Counted from the first letter of the stretch, positions 8,700-17,490 are shown. The stretch is DNA of 64,000 bases from Capsulimonadaceae bacterium (GCA_031292625.1 JARLGU010000031.1:228888-292887), one strand, 5' to 3'. Notes: generated by a model from the sequence alone, not told the origin. A program made the numbers and translations.

Positions 8700-9974
8700 C
8701 TACGAACCGGCGGGCATAAAGAGCGTTCCAAGCAGGGCGACCGAAAGGAGGATCATGATGACCGTGGTTGCCCACGCGATCACATTGTACACTGGCGTGT
8801 TCACGTGCTGGCCCATCAGGCGGCGCTTGTTGACAAGCAGCAACATCAGCACGAGGATGATTGGCAGCAGAACTCCGCCCACGATGTTCGGCAGAATGAT
8901 GAGATTGCCCAGGTTGCTAGGGAAGCACATCACGACGACCACGGAGCAGAAGATTAGGAAAGAGAAGATGCCGACGAAAAGCGGCGCCTCTTTGATCCGC
9001 CTTCCGACTCCCGATTCCCATCCAAGGGCTTCGGTCACGGCATAGGCGGTTGAGAGTGGCACGGTGATTGCGCCAAAGCAGGAGGCGTTGAATAGGCCGA
9101 TCGCGAAGATCGTCGCGGCGAATCCGCCCGCAACCGGTATGAGCGCCTTCGCCGCTTCGCCGGCGTCATTCAGGTTGCCGTTCGGAAAGAGCAGCGTACC
9201 GCAACAGACGATGATCGCAAAGGCGATAAAGTTCGTGAAGAAGGCGCCAAAGAACACATCGAGGCGGACCATCTTGTACTCTTCGGGCTTGATGCCCTTA
9301 TCGCGAATGCTCGATTGAATGTAGAACTGGCCCCATGGCGTAATCGTCGTGCCGATCACGTTGATAATCATGAAGACGTATGGCTTTATCGCGCCAACAT
9401 GACCAAAGCTCGGCGCGATGGTTTCCTTCATGACCCGGCCCCAGTGCGGGTGCGCAAGATAGGCATCCACGATGTAGACGAGGTAAACAAGCGAGGCCCA
9501 AAGCAAAAACTTCTCGAGCTTGCGGTAAGTTCCGCGAGTCACGAGCAGAAAGACGGCCAGCCCAACGAACGGCATGATCACCAGTCGCGCGACCTCGTGC
9601 GGAACGAACAATTGGATGGCCGCGAGGATCCCCGCGAACTCGGACACGGTGGTAGCAAAGTTGGCGACCAGAAGGGCGAGCATGGCAAACAGAGTGATTT
9701 TGACGCCATACTCCTCGCGAATCAGATCGGCGAGACCGCGTCCCGTCACCGCCCCCATTCGGGCGCAGATCTCCTGCGAGATTCCCAGCGCGACGGTTGA
9801 CAGGACGATAATCCAGAGCATCCTGTACCCGTAGGCGGCGCCCGCCTGCGAATAACCGAAGATGCCGCTGGCGTCGTTGTCCGCATTGGCCGTTATGAGC
9901 CCTGGACCAATCACGGCTAGCAAAAGCCAGACGCGACTTGGCAGGAAGCGTACCGATTGGATCCGCTTGAGCAT
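8700..9974 (-). CDS. Nramp-superfamily divalent metal transporter, divergent type
   Basis: Inner-membrane transporter of 424 residues with about 11 hydrophobic helices. The first helix carries GPGLITANADNDASGI where canonical Nramp proteins have the metal-binding DPGN motif. The sixth helix reads FAIGLFNASCFGAITVP, and the methionine that selects Mn/Fe in MntH-type proteins is absent. It therefore belongs to the Nramp-related branch with a D-D/N-D-P/A-S-G motif rather than to MntH. The transported ion could be Mn, Fe, Mg or something else. The ATG has GGAAGG five bases upstream. A leader of about 290 bases precedes it. Confidence 0.87.
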   Translation of the reverse strand: MLKRIQSVRFLPSRVWLLLAVIGPGLITANADNDASGIFGYSQAGAAYGYRMLWIIVLSTVALGISQEICARMGAVTGRGLADLIREEYGVKITLFAMLALLVANFATTVSEFAGILAAIQLFVPHEVARLVIMPFVGLAVFLLVTRGTYRKLEKFLLWASLVYLVYIVDAYLAHPHWGRVMKETIAPSFGHVGAIKPYVFMIINVIGTTITPWGQFYIQSSIRDKGIKPEEYKMVRLDVFFGAFFTNFIAFAIIVCCGTLLFPNGNLNDAGEAAKALIPVAGGFAATIFAIGLFNASCFGAITVPLSTAYAVTEALGWESGVGRRIKEAPLFVGIFSFLIFCSVVVVMCFPSNLGNLIILPNIVGGVLLPIILVLMLLLVNKRRLMGQHVNTPVYNVIAWATTVIMILLSVALLGTLFMPAGS

Positions 9975-10268
9975 ACAAGCCTTCCCGCGTGACGATACGT
10001 CACTGTGGCCGCCCAGGAACGAGTCCCGCGCGGCTGGCGTTAGGAAAGGTCATCGAGGGGAGATGAACGCAAGCGGCTCGGCGTGGTCGCCGCCGGCCGC
10101 AAATGCGCGGTTTACCGCGCGAGGAGGCTAAGGCTGCGAGCAACCCGAGACGATGCGAAGCAAGCGCATCCTCGGTGACCACTGGTACTGTGACTAGGGT
10201 CGGTTGACATTTCTTCTTTTCGCGGAGCATCGTCTAAAAAAACATCTGCCGTGATGCCGCCTGCGAAC
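9975..10268 (-). promoter_or_regulatory. Long structured 5' leader of the Nramp-type gene
   Basis: From the inferred transcription start near 10268 to the ATG about 290 bases are untranslated. On the minus strand this leader can form several clean hairpins: CGAG-GATGCG / CGCATC-GT-CTCG (about 10143-10175) flanked by an outer CAACC / GGTTG helix, GCGCGGT-AA-ACCGCGC (about 10105-10120), and GTGACG-TAT-CGTCAC (about 9988-10002). It does not match the conserved cores of the yybP-ykoY, M-box or NiCo riboswitches as I know them. A 76-codon frame starting at 10230 lies inside and could be a leader peptide, but its composition is not convincing. Confidence 0.4.
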
Positions 10269-10274
10269 GAGCCT

Positions 10275-10303
10275 ATTATACCGGACGTTCTCTTGAAAGG
10301 CAA
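10275..10303 (-). promoter_or_regulatory. Promoter of the Nramp-type gene
   Basis: On the minus strand TTGCCT (10298-10303) and TATAAT (10275-10280) are separated by exactly 17 bases. The transcript would run through the structured leader into the transporter. Confidence 0.6.
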
Positions 10304-10698
10304 CCGCCGCGCACAAGAGTTCGATGCGAATGCGATTCGTCGATTGCGGACCCTATTGCGCCAGGCCAAGCCTGGCGCACTGTGTGATATATCAAATCGC
10401 CTCGTACTACGGCTCCTCCCTGCAATAGAGCAAAGAGTTCGGAGCCTTCTCTGGCCGGCCCTTCGGCGCTCTCAGGGCGATGAGCTTGTCGAACCGGCGG
10501 GCCATATTTCGTGCGCTGAAGACGGCGATTTTGTCGCAAGCAGCTGGCTGTGATTAACCTGGAGCGAAGCGACCACGAAAAAATACCCCGGCGGCATGAA
10601 CCGTCTTGAATCCGTCTCGCAACGCCGATTAATGGCACACCTTCTTTGAGATCGCCATGAGCCGTTTACGGATTATAGGGCCGGGCAAAAGAATTAGC
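10304..10698. other. Non-coding stretch with a perfect palindrome
   Basis: I see no supportable gene here. A perfect hairpin TGCGCCAGG-CCAAG-CCTGGCGCA lies at 10357-10379 and has no T-tract. Around 10460-10500 the phrase GATGAGCTTGTCGAA resembles a fragment of the dispersed GAGCTTGTCGAA-type repeat found in many bacterial genomes. The frames that cross this stretch lack ribosome sites and read as low-complexity Arg/Ala protein. Confidence 0.4.
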
Positions 10699-10708
10699 TA
10701 ACCGGTTA
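10699..10708. promoter_or_regulatory. LacI-type operator candidate upstream of araA
   Basis: TAACCGGTTA is a perfect palindrome that fits the LacI/GalR half-site pattern TAA-N-CG-N-TTA with the central CG. It lies 137 bases before araA. A possible -10 (TATGAT, 10752-10757) follows. A second ACCGGT core occurs at about 10723-10728. The regulator is not adjacent; the LacI gene at 57-58 kb has a different-looking site at its own promoter. Confidence 0.45.
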
Positions 10709-10844
10709 AAATCAGCCGCTGGACCGGTGAATCGCGCCCCGGCGATTAGGGTATGATAAAATCCGTAGGCCTGGATCGCCTGGAGTTTTCATAGAGATCC
10801 ACGTCCCTCTTAGGCGCAAATCAAGTAGACGAGGAGTATCGACC

Positions 10845-12335
10845 GTGACCAATCATGCTAAGAAAGCCTCCCTCTGGTTCCTTACCGGCAGTCAACATCT
10901 CTATGGACCGGCAGCGCTTGCCGAAGTCGCCGTTCATTCGCGGCAAATCGCCGAAGCGCTCGGAGAATCCCTCGGCGCTGTCGCGGTCCAATTCAAACCC
11001 GTTCTTACCGGCCCCGATGAGATCCGAAACATCATTCGCGAGGCCAACGCGGCGGACGAGTGCATTGGAATCGTGACCTGGATGCACACGTTCTCTCCCG
11101 CCAAGATGTGGATCGCAGGGCTGTCCGAGCTGCAAAAGCCGTTGCTTCACCTACATACGCAGTTCAATCGCGATATCCCATGGTCGACGATCGACATGGA
11201 TTTCATGAACCTTAACCAGGCGGCGCACGGCGATCGCGAATACGGATTTATTGGCGCGCGCATGGATATTCCGCGCAAGATCGTCGTCGGACACTGGCAG
11301 TCTCCCGACGTCATTGCGGATATCGCGAGCTGGGCCGGCGTCGCCCTCGGACATGCGGAAAGCCGTCGCTTAAAGATCGCGCGATTTGGCGACAACATGC
11401 GCGAAGTCGCCGTGACGGAAGGCGACAAGGTCGAGGCGCAGATCAAGTTCGGCTGGTCGACGAACGGCTATGGCGTCGGCGATCTCGTCAAGCTCGTCAA
11501 TGCCTTCTCGGACGCCGAGGTGGAAAACGTCCTCAAAGAGTACGAGGCGCTATACGATTTCGCCCCGATCCTTCGCTCAGCCGGCCCGGGCCGCGATTCG
11601 GTTAAAGTGCAGGCGAGGATCGAGCTGGGTCTGAGGGCGTTTCTCGCCCAGGGCGACTTTGGGGCTTTTACAACGACGTTTGAAGACCTCCATGGTCTCG
11701 ATCAGCTTCCCGGCCTCGCGGTGCAGCGCCTGATGAGCGATGGATACGGATTCGCGGGCGAGGGAGACTGGAAGACAGCTGGTCTCGTACGCGTCATGAA
11801 GACCATGGCTGGCGGTAAGAAGACGTCGTTCATGGAAGACTACACCTACAACCTGGAGAGCGGGAACGAACTTGTTCTCGGCTCGCACATGCTGGAAGTC
11901 TGCCCGTCGATCGCATCCAATCGTCCCCGGATCGAAGTGCATCCGCTTGGGATCGGCGGCAAGGCGGATCCGGCGCGCCTCGTTTTCAATGGCCTGAGCG
12001 GTCGCGGCATCTGCGCATCGATGATCGATATGGGGAGCCGCTTCCGTCTGATCGTCAACGAACTTAATGCCGTCCCCGCCCCGCAAGACATGCCCAACTT
12101 GCCCGTCGCGCGCATTCTCTGGAAGCCGGAACCGTCTCTGCGGGTCGCGGCGGAAGCGTGGATTCAGGCTGGCGGCGCACACCATACAAGCCTCTCGCTT
12201 GCGCTGACCTCGGGCCAGCTCAGCGACTGGGCGGAGATCGTGGGCATCGAATGCGTCATCATCGACAGCGAAACCAGGCCGCTTGCATTCCGCAACGAAT
12301 TGCGGCGAAACCGCGCGGCGTGGCTGCCCCGGTGA
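10845..12335 (+). CDS. araA: L-arabinose isomerase
   Basis: Converts L-arabinose to L-ribulose, the first step of cytosolic arabinose catabolism, using a divalent metal. The length of 496 residues matches the family (about 500). The N-terminus SLWFLTGSQHLYGPAAL is the hallmark of AraA. Other conserved segments are GIVTWMHTFSPAKMWI, LHTQFNRDIPW and, in the metal-site region, FMEDYTYNLESG followed by GSHMLEVCPSI. The gene starts at a GTG with GAGGAG eight bases upstream. It leads a run ordered araA - zinc dehydrogenase - araB - araD on the same strand, so the block encodes the complete route to D-xylulose 5-phosphate. No arabinose transporter or AraC is present nearby. Confidence 0.96.
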   Translation: MTNHAKKASLWFLTGSQHLYGPAALAEVAVHSRQIAEALGESLGAVAVQFKPVLTGPDEIRNIIREANAADECIGIVTWMHTFSPAKMWIAGLSELQKPLLHLHTQFNRDIPWSTIDMDFMNLNQAAHGDREYGFIGARMDIPRKIVVGHWQSPDVIADIASWAGVALGHAESRRLKIARFGDNMREVAVTEGDKVEAQIKFGWSTNGYGVGDLVKLVNAFSDAEVENVLKEYEALYDFAPILRSAGPGRDSVKVQARIELGLRAFLAQGDFGAFTTTFEDLHGLDQLPGLAVQRLMSDGYGFAGEGDWKTAGLVRVMKTMAGGKKTSFMEDYTYNLESGNELVLGSHMLEVCPSIASNRPRIEVHPLGIGGKADPARLVFNGLSGRGICASMIDMGSRFRLIVNELNAVPAPQDMPNLPVARILWKPEPSLRVAAEAWIQAGGAHHTSLSLALTSGQLSDWAEIVGIECVIIDSETRPLAFRNELRRNRAAWLPR

Positions 12336-12381
12336 TACATACAGGCTCTTGTTCCCGGTTCGGAACGAGGGAGCGTGAACA

Positions 12382-13404
12382 ATGAAAAGCTACAAACTAA
12401 CCGGACTTCGGCGGTTCGACATGCTCGACGTGCCGCAGCCCGAAATCGAGCGCGACAGCGACGTTCTCGTCCGCATGCAGCGGGTGGGAGTGTGCGGCTC
12501 CGACATTCACTATTACACGGACGGCAAGATCGGAAGCCAGCTGGTCCAATATCCCTGGGCCATTGGACACGAGGGGGCGGGCACGGTCGTGGCGACCGGT
12601 TCGCGCGTCACGGAGTTCAAGCCCGGTGACCGCGTGACATTCGACCCGGCGAAGTCCTGCGGCGAATGTGGACAGTGCCGGCAGGGACGCCCCCATACGT
12701 GCGAGAAGCTGCAGTTCCTGGGCTGCCCCGGACAGATCGAAGGTTGCCTTTCGGAATACATGGTATTCGATCAGCGGCGCTGCCTGCATGTCCCGGAGGG
12801 GCTCTCGCTCGACGAGGCTGCGTTTGCCGAGCCGCTCTCGATCGCGCTGTACGGTGCATCGCTTTATCCGAGCATGAAAGGCGCGTCGGTCGGCGTTCTC
12901 GGCTGTGGTCCGATCGGCCTGTGCGCGCTCCAAGTCGCGCTGGCGCACGGGGCCGCAAGGGTGTCTGTCACGGACAAGCTCGATAGCCGCCTGAAAGCCG
13001 CCCGCACGTTTGGAGCGCATTGGGCGGGGCTGCCGAGCCAATTCATCGACCGTCTGGAAAACGCGCAACTGGATGTCGTTTTTGAGTGCTGCGGCCAGCA
13101 AGACGCCATGGATCAGGCGGTGAGAATTTTAAAACCAGGCGGCGAGCTATCGTTGATTGGCATTCCCGAAGCGAACCGGGTATCGTTCGATATCAATCTG
13201 CTGCGCCGCAAGGAGCTGCGAATTCAGAATGTCCGGCGGCAAAACGACGCCATGGGACGAGCGCTCGGCATGATCGAAAGCGGAAGCGTGAACGCACGAG
13301 CGATGATCACGCACCGCTTCCCGTTCGCGCATACTCCCGAAGCGTTCGATCTCGTCGCGAACTACGCAGACGGCGTCATCAAGGCAATGATTTACTTCGA
13401 TTGA
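12382..13404 (+). CDS. Zinc-dependent polyol/sugar dehydrogenase (sorbitol/L-iditol dehydrogenase-like)
   Basis: Medium-chain NAD(P)-dependent dehydrogenase of 340 residues. The catalytic-zinc ligands Cys38 and His63-Glu64 (GHEGAG) and the four structural-zinc cysteines 93, 96, 99 and 107 (CGECGQCRQGRPHTC) are all present. The Rossmann loop is VLGCGPIGLCA near residue 173. It resembles sorbitol, xylitol or L-iditol dehydrogenases (YYTDGKIGS is the typical substrate-side phrase). It sits between araA and araB, with 46 and 11 bases of spacing, so it is in the arabinose operon. It may interconvert a pentitol such as L-arabinitol or xylitol with the corresponding ketose, feeding the kinase. The precise substrate is unknown. 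Confidence 0.9.
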   Translation: MKSYKLTGLRRFDMLDVPQPEIERDSDVLVRMQRVGVCGSDIHYYTDGKIGSQLVQYPWAIGHEGAGTVVATGSRVTEFKPGDRVTFDPAKSCGECGQCRQGRPHTCEKLQFLGCPGQIEGCLSEYMVFDQRRCLHVPEGLSLDEAAFAEPLSIALYGASLYPSMKGASVGVLGCGPIGLCALQVALAHGAARVSVTDKLDSRLKAARTFGAHWAGLPSQFIDRLENAQLDVVFECCGQQDAMDQAVRILKPGGELSLIGIPEANRVSFDINLLRRKELRIQNVRRQNDAMGRALGMIESGSVNARAMITHRFPFAHTPEAFDLVANYADGVIKAMIYFD

Positions 13405-13415
13405 GGTGGGATTCA

Positions 13416-15071
13416 ATGGCATCTTATACAATCGGTCTCGACTACGGGACGAACTCGGTTCGCGGTCTGTTGGTGGAACTCGGCGGAGGCCTGGAGATTG
13501 CGAGCAGCGTTTTCGAGTACCCGAGCGGAGCCGCCGGCATTATTCTCGATCCGCGAGACCCGCACGTCGCGCGGCAGAATCCGCAAGACTATATCGATGG
13601 CGCGCTCTCGGTGATCCAGGGCGTTTTCGCGAAATCCGGCGTGGCTCCTTCGCAAGTGATCGGCATCGGAGTGGATACAACCGGATCGACGCCGATGCCG
13701 GTCGACGCCGCAGGGACGCCGTTGGCGCTGCTCCCCGAGTTCAAGGGCAATATCGACGCAATGGCCGTTCTCTGGAAGGATCACACTGGCTACGCCGACG
13801 CGCTCGAAATCACGGCGCTGGCCGCCAAGATCCGGCCTCAATACCTGAAGAAGTGCGGCGGCGTCTATAGCGCCGAGTGGTTCTGGGCGAAGATCCTCCA
13901 CAACCTTCGCGCGCATCCGGAAGTGTTCGACAAAGCCTATACGTGGGTCGAACACGCTGATTGGCTGCCCGCTCTCATGTGCGGCGCTGCGCATCCGTCA
14001 ACATTGCGCCGCGGCATTTGCGCCGCCGGACACAAGGGCCTTTTCCACGCCTCGTGGGGCGGATACCCCGACGTCGAGTTCCTGTCGCAACTCGATCCCA
14101 AACTTGCCCGGGTGCGCGAAACGCTTCCGAACGAGGCATTCCATATCGGCGATCCAGCGGGAGCGCTCAGCCAAGAATGGGCAAAGCTGACTGGGCTGAC
14201 CGCCGGCATCCCGGTATCGATCGGCGCGTTTGACGCCCATCTCGGAGCCGTTGGATCGGGGATCACGCCGGGGGCGCTGGTCAAGATCATCGGCACATCT
14301 ACGTGCGACCTGATGGTCGCGCCGCTTGACAAGCCGCTGCCGGATATTCCCGGTCTTTGCGGCATCGTCCCCGAGTCCATCCTCCCCGGCTACTTCGGCC
14401 TCGAAGCCGGACAGTCGGCAGTCGGCGACATCTTCAACTGGTACGTTAATTCCATCAAGCCTGCGCAAATGACGCATGAGCAGCTCACCGCCGAAGCCGA
14501 ACGGCTCGCGCCCGGCGAAAGCGGCCTGCTTGCGCTCGATTGGCATAACGGCAACCGGACGGTTCTCGTCGACCAGCGGCTAACCGGCGGCGTGATTGGA
14601 CTGACGCTGCACACGACGCCGGGGGAACTCTATCGTGCATGGATCGAAGCGACGGCGTTCGGCGCGCGCGTCATTATGGAGCGCCTCGAAGAGAGCGGGC
14701 AAACGATCGGGCGAATTATCAACTGCGGAGGGATTGCCGCGAAGAACCCGATGGTTATGCAAATCTACGCCGATGTGATGGGACGTCCGATCGCGATATC
14801 GGCGAGCAACCAAACTTGCGCCCTGGGCGCGGCGATTGCGGGCGCGGTTTGCGCCGGTGCGTTCCCTTCGTTCAGTGCGGCGACTAGCAAGCTCGCTCAT
14901 CTTCAAGAACGCGTCTTCACGCCAATCGCGGAGAACCAGGCGCGTTACGAGCGGCTTTACGCGCTGTACAAGCGCATTCACGACGCCTTCGGCGTCAGCG
15001 GCGAGACCGGCGATCTATACGACGTAATGAAGCAGCTTCTTGCGCTTCGCGAGGAGGTTCGGCATGTCTGA
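13416..15071 (+). CDS. araB: Ribulokinase
   Basis: FGGY-family kinase that phosphorylates L-ribulose to L-ribulose 5-phosphate using ATP. Taken from ATG 13416 with GAGGTGGG upstream it has 551 residues, normal for AraB. The N-terminal phosphate loop is IGLDYGTNSVRGLLV and the sugar-site phrase is GVDTTGSTPMPVD. Further features are the WKDHTGYADA segment, TSTCDLM and, in the ATPase C-terminal half, NCGGIAAKNPMVMQIYADVMG. A much longer frame starting at 13086 overlaps the dehydrogenase gene and is an artefact. The stop overlaps the araD start by eight bases, implying translational coupling. Confidence 0.96.
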   Translation: MASYTIGLDYGTNSVRGLLVELGGGLEIASSVFEYPSGAAGIILDPRDPHVARQNPQDYIDGALSVIQGVFAKSGVAPSQVIGIGVDTTGSTPMPVDAAGTPLALLPEFKGNIDAMAVLWKDHTGYADALEITALAAKIRPQYLKKCGGVYSAEWFWAKILHNLRAHPEVFDKAYTWVEHADWLPALMCGAAHPSTLRRGICAAGHKGLFHASWGGYPDVEFLSQLDPKLARVRETLPNEAFHIGDPAGALSQEWAKLTGLTAGIPVSIGAFDAHLGAVGSGITPGALVKIIGTSTCDLMVAPLDKPLPDIPGLCGIVPESILPGYFGLEAGQSAVGDIFNWYVNSIKPAQMTHEQLTAEAERLAPGESGLLALDWHNGNRTVLVDQRLTGGVIGLTLHTTPGELYRAWIEATAFGARVIMERLEESGQTIGRIINCGGIAAKNPMVMQIYADVMGRPIAISASNQTCALGAAIAGAVCAGAFPSFSAATSKLAHLQERVFTPIAENQARYERLYALYKRIHDAFGVSGETGDLYDVMKQLLALREEVRHV

Positions 15072-15786
15072 CAAGGCGCTCGACAAACTGCGGGAAGCCG
15101 TCTGGAAAGCGAACCTCGACCTCGTCAAGGCGGGGCTTGTCGTATTGACATGGGGCAACGCCAGCGCGGTCGACCGCGAGCGAGGGATTGTCGCGATCAA
15201 GCCGAGCGGGGTCTCCTACGACACGCTGCAAGCGGCCGATATTGTGCTCGTCTCGCTCGAAACCGGTCAGCCGCTGCCCGGGGAGCGGCTGCGGCCGTCG
15301 TCGGATACGCCCACGCACGTGGCGCTCTACCAGCAATTTGGATCCATCGGCGGCATTGTCCACACGCATTCGCGACAGGCGACCAGTTGGGCACAAGCCT
15401 GTCGAGCCATACCCTGCTATGGGACGACGCATGCGGACACGTTCTACGGCGAGGTTCCAATCGTCAGGCCGTTGACGCCCGACGAGATTGAGAACGGCTA
15501 CGAAAGCAATACCGGCGTCGCTATCGTGGAGCACTTCCGCAACGCGAAGCTCGATCCCGAGCACGTCCCCGGCGCGCTTCTCTCGTTTCACGCGCCGTTC
15601 GCTTGGGGCAAGACGGCGGCGAATGCGGTCGAACACGCCATCATCCTCGAAGAAGTTGCCGGTCTCGCGATGCGGACGGAAGCGCTCAATGCCAGCGCAT
15701 CGCTGATCCCGCGGGAGATCGCCGACAAACACTTCGAGCGAAAACACGGCGCCGGCGCATATTACGGACAGAAGGGCGAGCACTGA
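15064..15786 (+). CDS. araD: L-ribulose-5-phosphate 4-epimerase
   Basis: Class II aldolase-like zinc enzyme that converts L-ribulose 5-phosphate to D-xylulose 5-phosphate, linking arabinose to the pentose phosphate pathway. The 240-residue protein has the TWGNASAVDRERG and KPSGVSYD phosphate-binding motifs. The metal ligands are His100 and His102 (VHTHSRQAT) with a later His in LSFHAPFAWG, and YGTTHADTFYG supplies the downstream active-site segment. The ATG at 15064 follows a strong GAGGAGG and lies inside the end of araB. It is the last gene of the arabinose run and converges with the isomerase gene downstream. Confidence 0.95.
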   Translation: MSDKALDKLREAVWKANLDLVKAGLVVLTWGNASAVDRERGIVAIKPSGVSYDTLQAADIVLVSLETGQPLPGERLRPSSDTPTHVALYQQFGSIGGIVHTHSRQATSWAQACRAIPCYGTTHADTFYGEVPIVRPLTPDEIENGYESNTGVAIVEHFRNAKLDPEHVPGALLSFHAPFAWGKTAANAVEHAIILEEVAGLAMRTEALNASASLIPREIADKHFERKHGAGAYYGQKGEH

Positions 15787-15823
15787 GAGCGTGTCGCCGC
15801 ACTGGTTTCCGGTCGTCGCAAGC

Positions 15824-16591
15824 TTACCCCTCCGCTTGTGCAATCCAGTTGCGCAGCGTTCGCGCATCCGCCAAAAACGCCTCGGGTTCGTCGCCGGCTA
15901 CGAACTCGATCAGTAAAGAAGCCGGCACGCCCCGCTTAACGAGGATGTCAAGGTAGTTCCGCCACTCAGCGTCTCCATCGGACAGGGGCAGACGGTCTGT
16001 AGCCTTCCACTGGAATACGTGTACGTGTGCGAGGATCTCCGAAACCGCCTCGAGGCTCGCCAACCGCTCCGTGACCGTCTCGGTTACCGACGGCTGCCAG
16101 AGGGTTCGCAAAGCCGGGTGATTCGCGCGGGCAAGCAGCGCGAACGTCGCTGACGCCTTATCAGCGATGGTGCCTCGGTGATACTCGAATGCCACGATAA
16201 TCCCGGCTGCCCGTGCAAGATCCGCAATCCGATGCGCGTCGGCGGCAACGTGGTCCACGTATGCTTCGTCCGCATCCGCCGAGTCGCGGTTTCCCGCCCA
16301 AACGCGGATCACCGGCGCGCCGAGCGCGACTGCCGTATCGAGAACGGCATCGAACTCCGGGCTGTCGTCGCCTCCAACGCGATAGTACGATCCGTACGCG
16401 GTGGTCGAGAGGCCGGCGGCCTCGGTCAGCCGCCGAACCGTCGCCGCGGTCTTCACGTCGCCGTGCGGAACGTGAACGTCGCCGCCCCACTCAATCCCGA
16501 AGAGGCCGGCTTTGGACACCAGCGTGACGACATCCGCTGGAATGAGTTTGCGAAACGTAATCGAAACGAGACCTGGAGTAAATAAGCTCAT
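15824..16591 (-). CDS. Sugar phosphate isomerase/epimerase-like TIM-barrel protein
   Basis: A 255-residue protein of the xylose isomerase-like (AP_endonuc_2) TIM-barrel superfamily. The start FTPGLVSITFRKLIPADVV and the segments LFGIEWGGDVHVPHGD, GAPVIRVWAGN and IVAFEYHRGTIAD give strand-end acidic and His residues of the metal site; HVHVFQWK occurs further on. The family includes hydroxypyruvate isomerase, D-psicose/tagatose epimerase and inosose isomerases. The reaction here is undefined. Its start overlaps the stop of the upstream PfkB kinase by four bases, so the two proteins are probably made together and act on the same sugar. Confidence 0.83.
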   Translation of the reverse strand: MSLFTPGLVSITFRKLIPADVVTLVSKAGLFGIEWGGDVHVPHGDVKTAATVRRLTEAAGLSTTAYGSYYRVGGDDSPEFDAVLDTAVALGAPVIRVWAGNRDSADADEAYVDHVAADAHRIADLARAAGIIVAFEYHRGTIADKASATFALLARANHPALRTLWQPSVTETVTERLASLEAVSEILAHVHVFQWKATDRLPLSDGDAEWRNYLDILVKRGVPASLLIEFVAGDEPEAFLADARTLRNWIAQAEG

Positions 16592-17490
16592 CGAGCCGCC
16601 TCATCGTCAATCTGGCGAACGTCGTAAACAGGCGTTCCGCCGCTGCGGGATGCGACCAATTCCCCGGTCCGGCACGCTCGCGCCAACGCATCCGCAGGCA
16701 AGCGGCCGCCCAACAGACTGGCGAGCAGCGCGGCCAGGAACGCGTCGCCGGAGCCGACGGTATCCTTCACCTCGACGGGACGCCCCGCCTGCCAGTGCCA
16801 TTCGCCTTCCCAGAGCAGGCCCGCACCCCGTTCTCCTGCCGTCACGCAGACGCTCTTCAGCCCGCATCGCCGAGCCCAGCGCGCGGCGTGTTCGTGAAGG
16901 CTTGCGGGATCCGGCCGGCCAGCGCCCGGTATATCGTGCACGACCTCGACATCGTTCAGCTTAAGCAGATCGGCCCGCGAGGCGGCGAACTCGATGGAAT
17001 CCGGCCGGTCAAACGGCGGTCGCAGGTTGATGTCCAGAACTCGAAGCCCCTTAAAAACAGACAGCACGCTGTCCAGCGAGCGCCGGTTGTTCGCTTCGCG
17101 CATTGAGAGGGTCCCAAAGACCAATGCGGCGCATGCGGGCGCGGCGTCGATCAAGGCGTCGCTTGCCGGGATGCGGTCCCACGCGACATTTTCGACGATT
17201 GTGTAAACTGGGTTTGTTGGCACGGACGCGTCCACCTGAACGGTACCCGTTGGAGCATCGGCGATCGTCGCGAGAAAGTCAGTCGTCAGGCCCCAACCGG
17301 CAACTCGGCGGCGAACTTCATCGCCGAGAAAGTCCGCGCCGACGGCGGAAACGATGAGCGGGTCGCAGCCGTGCAGGGCTAGATGATACGCAACGTTAGT
17401 CGGAGCGCCGCCCATAAACAGGCCGGCGGGAAGACAATCCCAGAGGATCTCTCCGAGACAGATAATGGAGGGGCGATTAAATGGCGACAT
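16588..17490 (-). CDS. PfkB-family carbohydrate kinase (fructokinase-like)
   Basis: ATP-dependent sugar kinase of 300 residues. The N-terminus IICLGEILWDCLPAG and GGAPTNVAYHLALHG is the fructokinase-type PfkB start. The C-terminal signature DTVGSGDAFLAALL contains the anion hole and the catalytic Asp. Specificity (fructose, 2-keto-gluconate or another ketose) is uncertain. The TIM-barrel isomerase follows with a four-base overlap, suggesting an isomerase-kinase pair. A perfect TATAAT (17497-17502, minus strand) lies six bases upstream of the ATG, so the operon message appears leaderless. Confidence 0.9.
   Translation of the reverse strand: MSPFNRPSIICLGEILWDCLPAGLFMGGAPTNVAYHLALHGCDPLIVSAVGADFLGDEVRRRVAGWGLTTDFLATIADAPTGTVQVDASVPTNPVYTIVENVAWDRIPASDALIDAAPACAALVFGTLSMREANNRRSLDSVLSVFKGLRVLDINLRPPFDRPDSIEFAASRADLLKLNDVEVVHDIPGAGRPDPASLHEHAARWARRCGLKSVCVTAGERGAGLLWEGEWHWQAGRPVEVKDTVGSGDAFLAALLASLLGGRLPADALARACRTGELVASRSGGTPVYDVRQIDDEAAR

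Noticed and set aside
10000..10230. 76-codon frame inside the Nramp leader
   Set aside because: It could be a leader peptide, but its start lacks a ribosome site and its second half is Arg/Pro-rich, as expected for chance reading of a structured GC-rich RNA. It is only mentioned in the leader entry.
9975..10268. Nramp leader as a yybP-ykoY (Mn) or M-box (Mg) riboswitch
   Set aside because: The conserved loops of these classes (for example GGGGAGUA and the paired L1/L3 bases, or GUUAGGUGAGGCUCC and GACGCCAAUGGG) could not be found in the leader.
12397..13101. 234-residue minus-strand frame
   Set aside because: It is antisense to the zinc dehydrogenase, which contains all zinc ligands.
13086..13415. 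N-terminal 110-residue extension of ribulokinase
   Set aside because: It overlaps the dehydrogenase in another frame. The family N-terminus and a good ribosome site begin at 13416.
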